Virus record (IMG/VR): IMGVR_UViG_3300031659_000020
Location: 1-47,694 of that record
Source of the DNA: a virus
DNA length: 47,694 nt
Strand: one strand, 5' to 3'
Positions within the stretch are counted from its first letter, which is position 1. Every line of letters starts with the position of its first letter. The notes below the pieces were generated by a model that worked only from the letters and a program-made list of their open reading frames with translations, had not been told where the DNA came from and made no database searches. The position numbers were made by a program, and so were the translations under genes. Positions 32,535-39,799 of this stretch are shown here, one piece after another.

Positions 32535-33341
32535 TTAGAAACCTTTATTTTTTTTAAACTCATCTTCACCAGGACTTAGGTTTCTTTTTACATCCTCTAA
32601 TGATGAAACTGTTTCGCTATTTATTGTTATACTTACTTTCCCATAGTCTTTAGGGTTGTAACTGCTCATTGCCTTCTGTATATTATCAGGTATTATGAAC
32701 CCATTCATTCCTATTGTAAACGTCGCTTTGGCTATTCTATCCTCTCCTTGAGCAGTTGCTGATTCTATATCAAAACTATCAATTTTAGAAAGAAACTTGA
32801 ATGTATTATCCTTGCCCCAATATTGACCTTCAGCATAATTTATATCTTCTACTATCTTATTTAGCTGTTCTAGATACTCTGCATATATAACGCAATCATA
32901 GCTTAGCTTTACATAATCAGGTATTACAACGTTGTGGAATTCAGTCTGTGGCTTTCTGCCTATTAGTATATCGAAGTTGTCATATCTATTTTTTGAAGAA
33001 TAATTCTTTTGAAAGCCGTAGTAAAGAGGGTTACTTGTATCTACCTTGCTCCCTAAATCCCTTCTCTTCTCTACACTTGTTCTTTTGTATATAATTGCTG
33101 GATACTGAATCTTGCCTTTTTTATCTCTGTATACCCCTGTCTTTTGTATCGACTTCCATCTTTCAGGTGAACCATATACTACAGGTACATTTATTCTTTC
33201 GCCATCTTCCATTACACTTGGCTGTATTATGTTGTCGAAGTAGTATTTTATTACAGTATCTACATCATATAGATTTACTGATAAGTCTTTTGCGTTGTCA
33301 TCACGTCTAATCTGATTAGATCTATCTACTTTTTTATCCAT
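32535..33341 (-). CDS. 15: Tail sheath stabiliser and completion protein, gp15-like
   Basis: A frame opens with GTG at 33350, but ATG at 33341 (MDKKVDRSN) is better placed after AGAGGTGG and overlaps the previous stop by 8 nt. The 268-residue product has nearly the length of T4 gp15 (272). It contains INVPVVYGSPERWKSIQ, typical of the family, then a beta-rich region and helical YAEYLEQLNKIVEDINY. Gene order gp13, gp14, gp15, sheath, tube is the same as in T4. It would cap the sheath and tube at the head-proximal end. Confidence 0.82.
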   Translation of the reverse strand: MDKKVDRSNQIRRDDNAKDLSVNLYDVDTVIKYYFDNIIQPSVMEDGERINVPVVYGSPERWKSIQKTGVYRDKKGKIQYPAIIYKRTSVEKRRDLGSKVDTSNPLYYGFQKNYSSKNRYDNFDILIGRKPQTEFHNVVIPDYVKLSYDCVIYAEYLEQLNKIVEDINYAEGQYWGKDNTFKFLSKIDSFDIESATAQGEDRIAKATFTIGMNGFIIPDNIQKAMSSYNPKDYGKVSITINSETVSSLEDVKRNLSPGEDEFKKNKGF

Positions 33342-33936
33342 AAAGTCCACCTCTCTGCTCGTCTATTTTTGTCCCTGCAATATATTCGTCATACCCTGCT
33401 CTTACATTTTCAAGTGTGTTTATTTTGCTTCTTCTCATCTCGTGTGTTTCTATGATCACAGACCAACTTGCCCCATGGGTACCTCCATTGCTGTCAGTAT
33501 CATGGTTCTTGCCAAACAAATACTGTCCTTGTGATATCGTATCGACTTCGCAGTACATATTGTCCCAAAATATAACGTCACCAATTTCTAAGTATACATT
33601 TGCATTCTGTGCATTTTCGTTTGGAAGTAAAGTGTTGTTTGTACTGCCTAGTTCTAGCGATGCTAGATCGTCTCTAAGGAATGAAAACTTGATCTGTCTA
33701 GAATAATCTACACCTATGTCTTCTGATGTATATGATTTTGCGTCTTTCTCTATAAGACCTGCAACTCTAACTCCCGCTTTAAACACCTTGCTAAGAGCTT
33801 CACCATAAAGATTTTCTTTACTATCGAATATAGAATGCTTGAATATATCACATCTAGTATCAATAATTTCGTTTATCAATTCTCTGTTTAAATGTCTGAA
33901 TAGACTTATGTCTCTGCTTCCTCCGAATAGTGCCAT
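33334..33936 (-). CDS. 14: Neck protein, gp14-like
   Basis: The 200-residue protein starts MALFGGSRDISLFRHLNREL and continues LINEIIDTRCDIFKHS, followed by a beta-rich segment with EIGDVIFWDNMYCEVD. Order and length (T4 gp14 is 256) support neck protein gp14, which closes the filled head for tail docking. It begins right after the gp13-like stop (AGGGTAATATG) and overlaps the gp15-like gene, so the three are translated together. Confidence 0.82.
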   Translation of the reverse strand: MALFGGSRDISLFRHLNRELINEIIDTRCDIFKHSIFDSKENLYGEALSKVFKAGVRVAGLIEKDAKSYTSEDIGVDYSRQIKFSFLRDDLASLELGSTNNTLLPNENAQNANVYLEIGDVIFWDNMYCEVDTISQGQYLFGKNHDTDSNGGTHGASWSVIIETHEMRRSKINTLENVRAGYDEYIAGTKIDEQRGGLYG

Positions 33937-33937
33937 A

Positions 33938-35065
33938 TTACCCTATGTATATATTAAGCGGCGCTTTGTTTAATTGGCCTTGTTGAAATTCAGTTATCTC
34001 CGTTTCCTTCTCCATTAAGTTTCTTCTTGATGCAGCCTCTAAATCTTCCCTCAAAGTAGCTATCAAAGCTTCACCTTCTGCAATACCTTCAGATCTTAAT
34101 GTGTCGCCATCTAATGTTGTTTCAGCACCTGGAATTGGTATGGACGAGTACTTGCTCCTTACAGAACCTAATATCTGTTTTGTAAGTGCTAATGTGTATT
34201 TTTTTATCCACTGTAACCCTGGATCGTTTATGCTTGCATACACCATATTATCGTAACCCATATTAGAATAGTCAGATACAGCTGATGTGGTCACAAGTGT
34301 GTCTCTGTCATCAGTAAGTACGTATTGTATATGGAACTTAAATGAAGAGTTTGGTGATGGGAATATTCTAAGCTTATTGTTTATAAGTTCAAATGTGTAA
34401 TGAGATTTCCTAACAGTATCATTGAATTCAGTCTGCTGTATCTTAAGTAAATCATCGTATATTGGTATTGCTAGATATTGCATACCTCCTTGTGTATTCC
34501 CCCATGCAAAGCTATTCAGTGCAGGGTTTTGACTTATATCTCGTCTGCCAACTGCCGGTGATTGGTGGTGGAAAACACGCTTTACTTCTATATCTGTAGT
34601 TGAAGGGACAACTGCACCAGCTGAAGATGACAATACTAAATTAAGATCGTATTCTTGTTGGCTTGCCGTGGTGATTATGTGGCCTGATTTCCAATCGACT
34701 GTACCTCCACTTCCTACTTCAGAACCGTACTGCTTTGATAATGCTATAAGTCGTCCTAAGTTTGGAGTTATTGATTGATGTGTAAAATTTGTTGATGTTG
34801 AGTTACCTTGGGCACTTAATAGATTTTCTCTTATATTGAATCTATTTACCTGAGCACTATATTCTGTTATGGCTTCTTCAAAACATGCAAACAATTGCAC
34901 ATCTTGCAGTTCTATATCTACGATTGGATATCCCAGTCTCTTGGCACACCAATTTGCAACTTTAGGTCCATCAGACTGAAACGTTGAGTCACTATCATAT
35001 AACCCGAAAGGTGTGTTATTATTTATGGATGTTGCTGATCCATCATATATTGCTATGTTTGCCAT
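33938..35065 (-). CDS. 13: Neck protein, gp13-like
   Basis: The 375-residue protein contains VANWCAKRLGYPIVDIELQDVQLFACFEEAITEYS, a helical signature of head-completion proteins of this family, and ends with a helical stretch and QLNKAPLNIYIG. T4 gp13 has 309 residues. The difference is largely the Ser/Thr-rich middle. A late box and TAAAACTAA lie 24 nt before the ATG. It is the first gene of the neck set, transcribed after PhoH. Confidence 0.8.
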   Translation of the reverse strand: MANIAIYDGSATSINNNTPFGLYDSDSTFQSDGPKVANWCAKRLGYPIVDIELQDVQLFACFEEAITEYSAQVNRFNIRENLLSAQGNSTSTNFTHQSITPNLGRLIALSKQYGSEVGSGGTVDWKSGHIITTASQQEYDLNLVLSSSAGAVVPSTTDIEVKRVFHHQSPAVGRRDISQNPALNSFAWGNTQGGMQYLAIPIYDDLLKIQQTEFNDTVRKSHYTFELINNKLRIFPSPNSSFKFHIQYVLTDDRDTLVTTSAVSDYSNMGYDNMVYASINDPGLQWIKKYTLALTKQILGSVRSKYSSIPIPGAETTLDGDTLRSEGIAEGEALIATLREDLEAASRRNLMEKETEITEFQQGQLNKAPLNIYIG

Positions 35066-35089
35066 ATTATATTCCCTATCTTAGTTTTA

Positions 35090-35100
35090 TATAAATATCA
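35090..35100 (-). promoter_or_regulatory. Late-type box for the neck operon
   Basis: TGATATTTATA followed by TAAAACTAA, 24 nt before the gp13-like ATG. Confidence 0.7.
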
Positions 35101-35116
35101 AGTACTAATCTCTTTG

Positions 35117-35779
35117 TTACATACCCATTAGCATTTCAAACACATCGTTTATTGCTACGTGACGATGGTTATCTTCTAATACTCTTTTGTATACATACTG
35201 AGAATCGTTTATCTTTGACAGATCAACTATTGCAGAATAGTTTTTGTCTTTCAAATCAATCTGCTGGTTATCACCACAGAATATCATTGTTGATCCTTTT
35301 CCTAATCTACCTAGCGCCATTCTAAATTGTGATCTAGTTAGATTTTGAAACTCATCTATAATTACTACACTGTTTTCAAATGTTCTACCTCTGAAATGTG
35401 CTAAAGAAACAAGCTCTATAGATTCTTCCTTCTCCATCTTATCTAGAATCTCAGGTTTGTTGTAGATCTTTCTCATATTAGATCTGATGGGTACCAACCA
35501 GGGCTCCATCTTTTCTTTTTCTGATCCTGGTAAAAACCCGTTGTCTTCAGTAGAGACAGTCGGTCTTGTAATTACTATCTTGTTTGTCATCCTTTTGAAA
35601 AACATATCTAGTGCTACCTGACATGCTAGCAGCGTCTTTCCACTACCTGCTTTACCTACTATGAAATTGTAAGGGTGATGCAACATTGCTTGCTTTGCTG
35701 CTTTCTGCTCTTCTGATAATGTTATTGAAAACTTTATGTTGCCTTTGGGAACAGATTTTTCTATGTTTTGCTTTGCCAT
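35117..35779 (-). CDS. PhoH-like ATPase
   Basis: The 220-residue protein is a one-domain P-loop ATPase: Walker A GKAGSGKTLL (near residue 38), ITRPTVSTEDNGFLPGS, Walker B VVIIDEFQNL, and IFCGDNQQIDL, all diagnostic of PhoH. PhoH genes are widespread in marine T4-like phages. Their function is not settled, with RNA-helicase-like or RNA-processing activity proposed. Here it lies between capsid and neck genes, with its own late box and GGAGG before the ATG, and after a strong terminator. Confidence 0.93.
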   Translation of the reverse strand: MAKQNIEKSVPKGNIKFSITLSEEQKAAKQAMLHHPYNFIVGKAGSGKTLLACQVALDMFFKRMTNKIVITRPTVSTEDNGFLPGSEKEKMEPWLVPIRSNMRKIYNKPEILDKMEKEESIELVSLAHFRGRTFENSVVIIDEFQNLTRSQFRMALGRLGKGSTMIFCGDNQQIDLKDKNYSAIVDLSKINDSQYVYKRVLEDNHRHVAINDVFEMLMGM

Positions 35780-35801
35780 AATTAACCTCCATTGTATTTA
35801 C

Positions 35802-35812
35802 TATAAATATCA
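35802..35812 (-). promoter_or_regulatory. Late-type box for phoH
   Basis: ATGATATTTATA on the minus strand, 22 nt before the ATG and directly after the capsid terminator. Confidence 0.7.
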
Positions 35813-35819
35813 TGACACG

Positions 35820-35847
35820 AAAAAAAAGCCCCTCCGAAGAGGGGCCT
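35820..35847 (-). terminator. Strong intrinsic terminator after the major capsid gene
   Basis: GGCCCCTC and GAGGGGCT pair over 8 bp around a C(TTCG)G tetraloop, followed by eight T. It is the strongest terminator in the window. Confidence 0.95.
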
Positions 35848-35884
35848 TAATAATAATATAAATTACTTTTAGTTTAACTTGTAA

Positions 35885-37513
35885 TTATGAAGCGAATGAA
35901 GCAGTTACACCACCAAATCTTGAAGTCCAAGTAGAATCGTTAACTATCAACTTAGCGTAGAAGTCGTTTCTTACAACTTTCTTAGCGTATCTAGTCATCA
36001 CACCTTTTCTTGGAGTAAAGTTTGTTGGATCGTAAACAAGTGGAGTCATAATCAATGGAATGTATGGAGCAAATACTGCACCAGTTTCTAAGAATTGAGT
36101 CCCTCTAAATCCTGTTAAGATAGTGTTACCTGTCCAATATGGATTTTTGTAAATTGTAAATCTGTTCGATAAAGAACCGATTGCAGTTACACCCATTGCA
36201 AAGCTTTCAGCAGTACCATCAGTATTAGCAGCATATCCAGCGATAGACTCTAAGTAAGTAGCGATCTGTGGAGAACATACAGCAAAGTTAGCTCCTCCTC
36301 TCATCGTTGATTGGTGGATAGTGTTTGATAAAACTTGCATTGAAATACCCATTTGAGCAAAAGCATCGCCGTAAGATTCACCAGCAGCAGGAGCAGCAGC
36401 TACAAATGTTTGTTCGAATGCAGCAGCGTTGTTAAGCATTGCTAAAATTTCCAAGTCAATTTCCATTGAAATGTATTCAGATAACATTGAAGTTAATTCA
36501 GCTTCAGCATCAATTGAATGATAAGCATTAAGATCTTGCGCAAATTCCGGTGACCATTTAACTTTTAACTTTCTAGTCTTAGCAACTAAAGCCTCTTGAG
36601 TTAATTGAACATCGATTTCTGGAATTTCTAAGTCATCAGACAAAGTACTTGATACAATTTCCGGTCCTACAGTATCTTCAAAGTCACCTCTTAATAATGC
36701 TTTTTCAGTGTTTTGGTAATAGTACAATTTATACTTGTTATCATCACCAGAAACAGCAATAGAAGAACCATCTTTTATAGAGTGGAACGTTGCAGCTGTT
36801 GTTGCAGGTACAAATGCTGAACAAGTAAATACTTCAGCAGTTGCAAGTGCTGCAGCATTGTCACCGCTGTCACCAGCAGTAAATCTAGCAGCACCAGCAG
36901 AAGCAGACATAACATAGAAAGCAGATGCTAATGACCAGTCAGCGTCAACACCTAATGTTGGGCCGTTGTCTAGTCCGTTAAGAATTACTGAAGCAGAAGA
37001 TTCAGCTTTAAGTAATAAAACACCTTTTTTAGATAATGAATATCCAGCAGAACGTCCACCCATATCTGTGTCAGAACTTCCGTATAATCCATCGTTTAAG
37101 TTTGGTGCAGTTTTTCCAGAACCACCGTACAAAGAATTACCATCTTCATGGCGTCCTTTAGCTGTTCCGTATTTAAAATCTAACCAGAAAACTAGACCTG
37201 ATGGTAAGTTCATTGGCTGTACACTGACGAATTCCTTTGCAGAAATTTCAGCGAAGATTCTTCTAACTAATGGTAAAGCTACCCCATTCCAGTTTTCTCT
37301 ATTAGTACCTGAATCGATACTGTTAGATTCTGAAATAAGTTGTTTAGCTTGGTTTTCTAAAAGAATTGCAGTGTTGTGCATTGTATACTCATCACTGATT
37401 CCTTCTAAAAGACCTGTCTTTTCCCACTTAGTTACAAGACCTTTTGTTTCGTTTCTCTGTGCATTAAATGATGCCTGAGAAGCTTGTAATAAATCATTAA
37501 TTTGATTTGACAT
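35885..37513 (-). CDS. 23: Major capsid protein, gp23-like
   Basis: The 542-residue protein aligns with T4 gp23. The N-terminus has LVTKWEKTGLLEGI and TAILLENQAKQLI, then EFVSVQPMNLPSGLVFWLDFKYG. The core has KVKWSPEFAQDLNAYHSIDAEAEL, and the end has FAPYIPLIMTPLVYDPTNFTPRKG. ISE-S at residues 60-63 is a likely prohead protease cleavage site, close to Glu65 in T4. AAGGAG precedes the ATG. It follows the scaffold gene with no promoter between, and a strong terminator follows it, giving a discrete scaffold-capsid transcript. Confidence 0.97.
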   Translation of the reverse strand: MSNQINDLLQASQASFNAQRNETKGLVTKWEKTGLLEGISDEYTMHNTAILLENQAKQLISESNSIDSGTNRENWNGVALPLVRRIFAEISAKEFVSVQPMNLPSGLVFWLDFKYGTAKGRHEDGNSLYGGSGKTAPNLNDGLYGSSDTDMGGRSAGYSLSKKGVLLLKAESSASVILNGLDNGPTLGVDADWSLASAFYVMSASAGAARFTAGDSGDNAAALATAEVFTCSAFVPATTAATFHSIKDGSSIAVSGDDNKYKLYYYQNTEKALLRGDFEDTVGPEIVSSTLSDDLEIPEIDVQLTQEALVAKTRKLKVKWSPEFAQDLNAYHSIDAEAELTSMLSEYISMEIDLEILAMLNNAAAFEQTFVAAAPAAGESYGDAFAQMGISMQVLSNTIHQSTMRGGANFAVCSPQIATYLESIAGYAANTDGTAESFAMGVTAIGSLSNRFTIYKNPYWTGNTILTGFRGTQFLETGAVFAPYIPLIMTPLVYDPTNFTPRKGVMTRYAKKVVRNDFYAKLIVNDSTWTSRFGGVTASFAS

Positions 37514-37539
37514 TTTTAAGTCTCCTTATTTTTTTAAAA

Positions 37540-38466
37540 TTATTTTAATCCTGCTAACCTTTGCATTCTTGTTGCAAAAGTATTTGATTCAACAATAACA
37601 TCTTTCGATGGTTTTGTAGAACCGATTGTTTTTGATGCGAAGCTTTCAGTAACGCGTTTCTTTGGAGTATATCCTGAAATTGATTCAGCTAAAGTAGAAT
37701 AAACTAACTTAACTTCTCTTACAGAATTTGCTCTATCGAACGTTTCGATAACTTTCATCTTTTGTGATTCTGATAAACTGTTAGATCTGAATAGTTTGTT
37801 AGAATAAAGTAATTTAGAATTTAATAAGTTTACTTCGTTAATTTTAGATTTTAAAAATCTAATAACTTTGTAAGCTTCTTCTAATTCTTCTTCATTTTCA
37901 ACAACTTCTTCTTCTTCTTCAAGTTCATCTTCTTCTCTTAATGCGGATATAATCTCATCGAGATCCATTTCCTCGTCTTCACCTTCTTCGTCCATAGTCT
38001 CAGCGTCATCACCTTCTTCAATTTCCATTTCCTCGTCAGCTTCAGCAACAGTTGGGTCTTCACCTTCTGCTTCTTCTTCTTCTAATTCTTTGATAATTGA
38101 TTCTAGTTCTAGATCGTCTTCGTCCATGTCGTCCATCTCATCGATTTCCTCAGCCTCATCGTATGATTCTTCAGCAGGCAAGTCTTCACCTGTTTCTTCT
38201 GTTTCATCATCCGCAGAGCCAGTGTCTGCCGAGTCAGCAGTAGTGTCAGCAATAGCAACTTCTTCGTCCTCCATAGAGGTATCAGTAGTTTCTAAATCGT
38301 CTTCTTCTTCTAATTCGTCATCCATTTCTTCGGCAATCTTATTTGATAGCATAGATTGTAATTTCGGGGTGAATGCTTCTTCGAGAGCTAATCTCGCATT
38401 TGCAATGGCAGTTGAACGAACTGCTTTTGCATCGGCAATTGCCTCTTTTAATAAGTCTTTTGACAT
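37540..38466 (-). CDS. 22: Prohead scaffold protein, gp22-like, with long acidic region
   Basis: ATG codons at 38472 and 38466 are both in frame. AAGGAG is 1-2 nt from the first and 7 nt from the second, so I choose MSKDLLKEAI. The protein (308 residues) has a helical head, a very acidic low-complexity stretch (roughly residues 45-200, mostly Glu and Asp), then a helical C-terminal part (KVIRFLKSKINEVNLLNSK). Size, acidity and place directly before the capsid gene match T4 gp22. It would form the removable core of the prohead and be degraded by the protease. A 120-nt leader with a hairpin and late box precedes it. Confidence 0.85.
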   Translation of the reverse strand: MSKDLLKEAIADAKAVRSTAIANARLALEEAFTPKLQSMLSNKIAEEMDDELEEEDDLETTDTSMEDEEVAIADTTADSADTGSADDETEETGEDLPAEESYDEAEEIDEMDDMDEDDLELESIIKELEEEEAEGEDPTVAEADEEMEIEEGDDAETMDEEGEDEEMDLDEIISALREEDELEEEEEVVENEEELEEAYKVIRFLKSKINEVNLLNSKLLYSNKLFRSNSLSESQKMKVIETFDRANSVREVKLVYSTLAESISGYTPKKRVTESFASKTIGSTKPSKDVIVESNTFATRMQRLAGLK

Positions 38467-38499
38467 TATCATTCTCCTTTAATTTGTTTGTTCTGGAAA

Positions 38500-38519
38500 T
38501 AAGGTTATTAGAAACCTTA
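38500..38519 (-). other. Hairpin in the scaffold-gene leader
   Basis: TAAGGTT and AACCTTA form a 7-bp stem with a 6-nt loop. It lies within the long leader between the late box and the ribosome-binding site. Confidence 0.5.
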
Positions 38520-38588
38520 ATAGGGTAGTTATAGTTTTGTGCATTGTATTATATAGAGATAATACTTTTTGTATACACCTAAATCCTA

Positions 38589-38598
38589 TATAAATATA
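38589..38598 (-). promoter_or_regulatory. Late-type box for the scaffold-capsid transcript
   Basis: TATATTTATA on the minus strand, about 120 nt before the scaffold ATG and just after the terminator of the bS21-like gene. Confidence 0.65.
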
Positions 38599-38618
38599 CA
38601 TGACAATCATTAAAGACT

Positions 38619-38643
38619 AAAAAAGAGCCTATAAAAAGCTCTT
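38619..38643 (-). terminator. Intrinsic terminator after the bS21-like gene
   Basis: AAGAGC and GCTCTT form a 6-bp stem with loop TTTTTATAG, followed by six T. It insulates the early bS21 transcript from the late scaffold promoter. Confidence 0.85.
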
Positions 38644-38672
38644 CTTTATTAAAAATATTTGTTTATTGTATG

Positions 38673-39026
38673 TTATCTAGCTTGGCCGTCAAAGATACCT
38701 ACCCAGACGTAACCTTTACCATATCGCTTACTCATCTTATCTCTGTACTGTTCAGTCCTAACTGCCTCTTCTTTCTGAATCCTTCTCTTTTCGCTAGGCT
38801 TAATGTACTCCCTCTTGTCTCTGTACTTTGTGATCTTCTCAGTATCTTTCAATTGTCTTTTTAGATACTTCAAAGCTCGCTCTAATGAATATGAACTTGA
38901 ATCTGGTATCTTGACTGCTTCAGGGTTTCCTTCTACGTAGAAGTCGTGTCTACCAAAATGCTTCTTTTTAAAGGGCTTTTTTTGATAGTCTTTCTTTTGA
39001 TAATCTTTCTTGTAATTTTTTTGCAT
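38673..39026 (-). CDS. rpsU: Ribosomal protein bS21-like
   Basis: Residues 46-93 of this 117-residue protein match the small-subunit protein bS21: SLERALKYLKRQLKD, then KREYIKPSEKRRIQKEEAV, including the KPSEKRR core. The first 30 residues are a very basic KKDYQKK extension, and a short tail follows the core. Cellular bS21 (about 65-70 residues) sits near the anti-Shine-Dalgarno end of 16S rRNA. The phage copy could replace or supplement it and change initiation. It is a one-gene unit: early promoter upstream, terminator downstream, no Shine-Dalgarno at its ATG. Phage bS21 genes are known from marine phages including the pelagiphage HTVC008M, as I recall. Confidence 0.82.
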   Translation of the reverse strand: MQKNYKKDYQKKDYQKKPFKKKHFGRHDFYVEGNPEAVKIPDSSSYSLERALKYLKRQLKDTEKITKYRDKREYIKPSEKRRIQKEEAVRTEQYRDKMSKRYGKGYVWVGIFDGQAR

Positions 39027-39053
39027 TGTTATGTTTTATGTTAAACTTGATTT

Positions 39054-39089
39054 ATATCTAATATAACAAAAAAAATCGACATATGAAAA
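39054..39089 (-). promoter_or_regulatory. Candidate early/middle promoter for the bS21-like gene
   Basis: TTTTCATATGTC, exactly 8 nt, then TTGTTATATTAGATA, about 30 nt before the ATG. It is an early-type promoter inside the late head region. Confidence 0.7.
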
Positions 39090-39098
39090 CATATGCCG
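39068..39098 (-). terminator. Terminator-like hairpin overlapping the bS21 promoter
   Basis: CGGCATATG and CATATGTCG pair over 9 bp around TTTT, followed by eight T. The descending arm is the promoter's upstream box. Confidence 0.65.
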
Positions 39099-39130
39099 GC
39101 CTTTTTAATATCTGTTATTTTGCTATCTTT

Positions 39131-39799
39131 TTATTTAAATGTTTTACGCATCCATAAAAGAATATAATGTGTTAATTCTTTTGCAGCAGGCTTGACATCT
39201 TCCTTGTCTGTCATAGGACCGCGTTTCCAATCTAACCATTGCATTTCAATTGCCGACAGGTGTTTATCTATAGCTTGATCATCCATAGATTCTATGTATT
39301 CTTCGTTTATCTTACCTTCGTACATTAAATCAAACATAGTATCTTGAAGTTTAGAATCTATAAATCTACCACCTGCTTTTTCAATAGCTCTTCTTGCTTT
39401 CAATGCGTTTTTCTTAAGAACAATGAAATATCCTTTTCGTGGGCCACCCATCTTTTTTGTATATTGTGATCCTTGAGATTTTGAACCTACCGGTCTTGCA
39501 TTACCTCTTGGATCTATCACTACAAATTCTCTAGATTCAGTTAATGTACTTTCGTTCATTACTATATACTTCGCAAGTCCGTTCGTATCTTTATCTTTTA
39601 TACTAAAGCCACTTAGCACTTCCCAATCAGCTACCATATCTATAAAGTCAGCCAGACCATTGACATCTTTCTTGTCAACAAGTTTGTAAAATTCTTGCTG
39701 GTCCTGTCTGTCGTTTGGCATCCATTTTTCTATTTTGTCATGCGCTAAACTAAAGTTTGGGCCTTCATTTAAAATATCTTTGAATTTAATATTTGCCAT
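39131..39799 (-). CDS. Putative internal head protein with N-terminal targeting peptide
   Basis: The 222-residue protein is unrecognised. It begins MANIKFKDILNE-G, where LNE-G at residues 10-13 fits the T4 prohead protease rule (Leu/Ile, any, Glu, then Ala/Gly/Ser). The arrangement resembles the capsid-targeting peptide of T4 internal proteins. Later it contains GGPRKGYFIVLKKNALKARR and an acidic helical end. It overlaps the previous stop as TAATG, so it is coupled to the 425-residue gene. Role inferred: prohead core or internal virion protein. Confidence 0.7.
   Translation of the reverse strand: MANIKFKDILNEGPNFSLAHDKIEKWMPNDRQDQQEFYKLVDKKDVNGLADFIDMVADWEVLSGFSIKDKDTNGLAKYIVMNESTLTESREFVVIDPRGNARPVGSKSQGSQYTKKMGGPRKGYFIVLKKNALKARRAIEKAGGRFIDSKLQDTMFDLMYEGKINEEYIESMDDQAIDKHLSAIEMQWLDWKRGPMTDKEDVKPAAKELTHYILLWMRKTFK

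Noticed and set aside
35819-35850. Capsid-phoH hairpin as a regulatory RNA
   Set aside because: The GC stem, TTCG loop and T-run make it a plain intrinsic terminator.
36966-37478. Plus-strand open frame of 170 codons opposite the capsid gene
   Set aside because: Lies wholly inside the conserved gp23 coding sequence with no start signals. Shadow frame.
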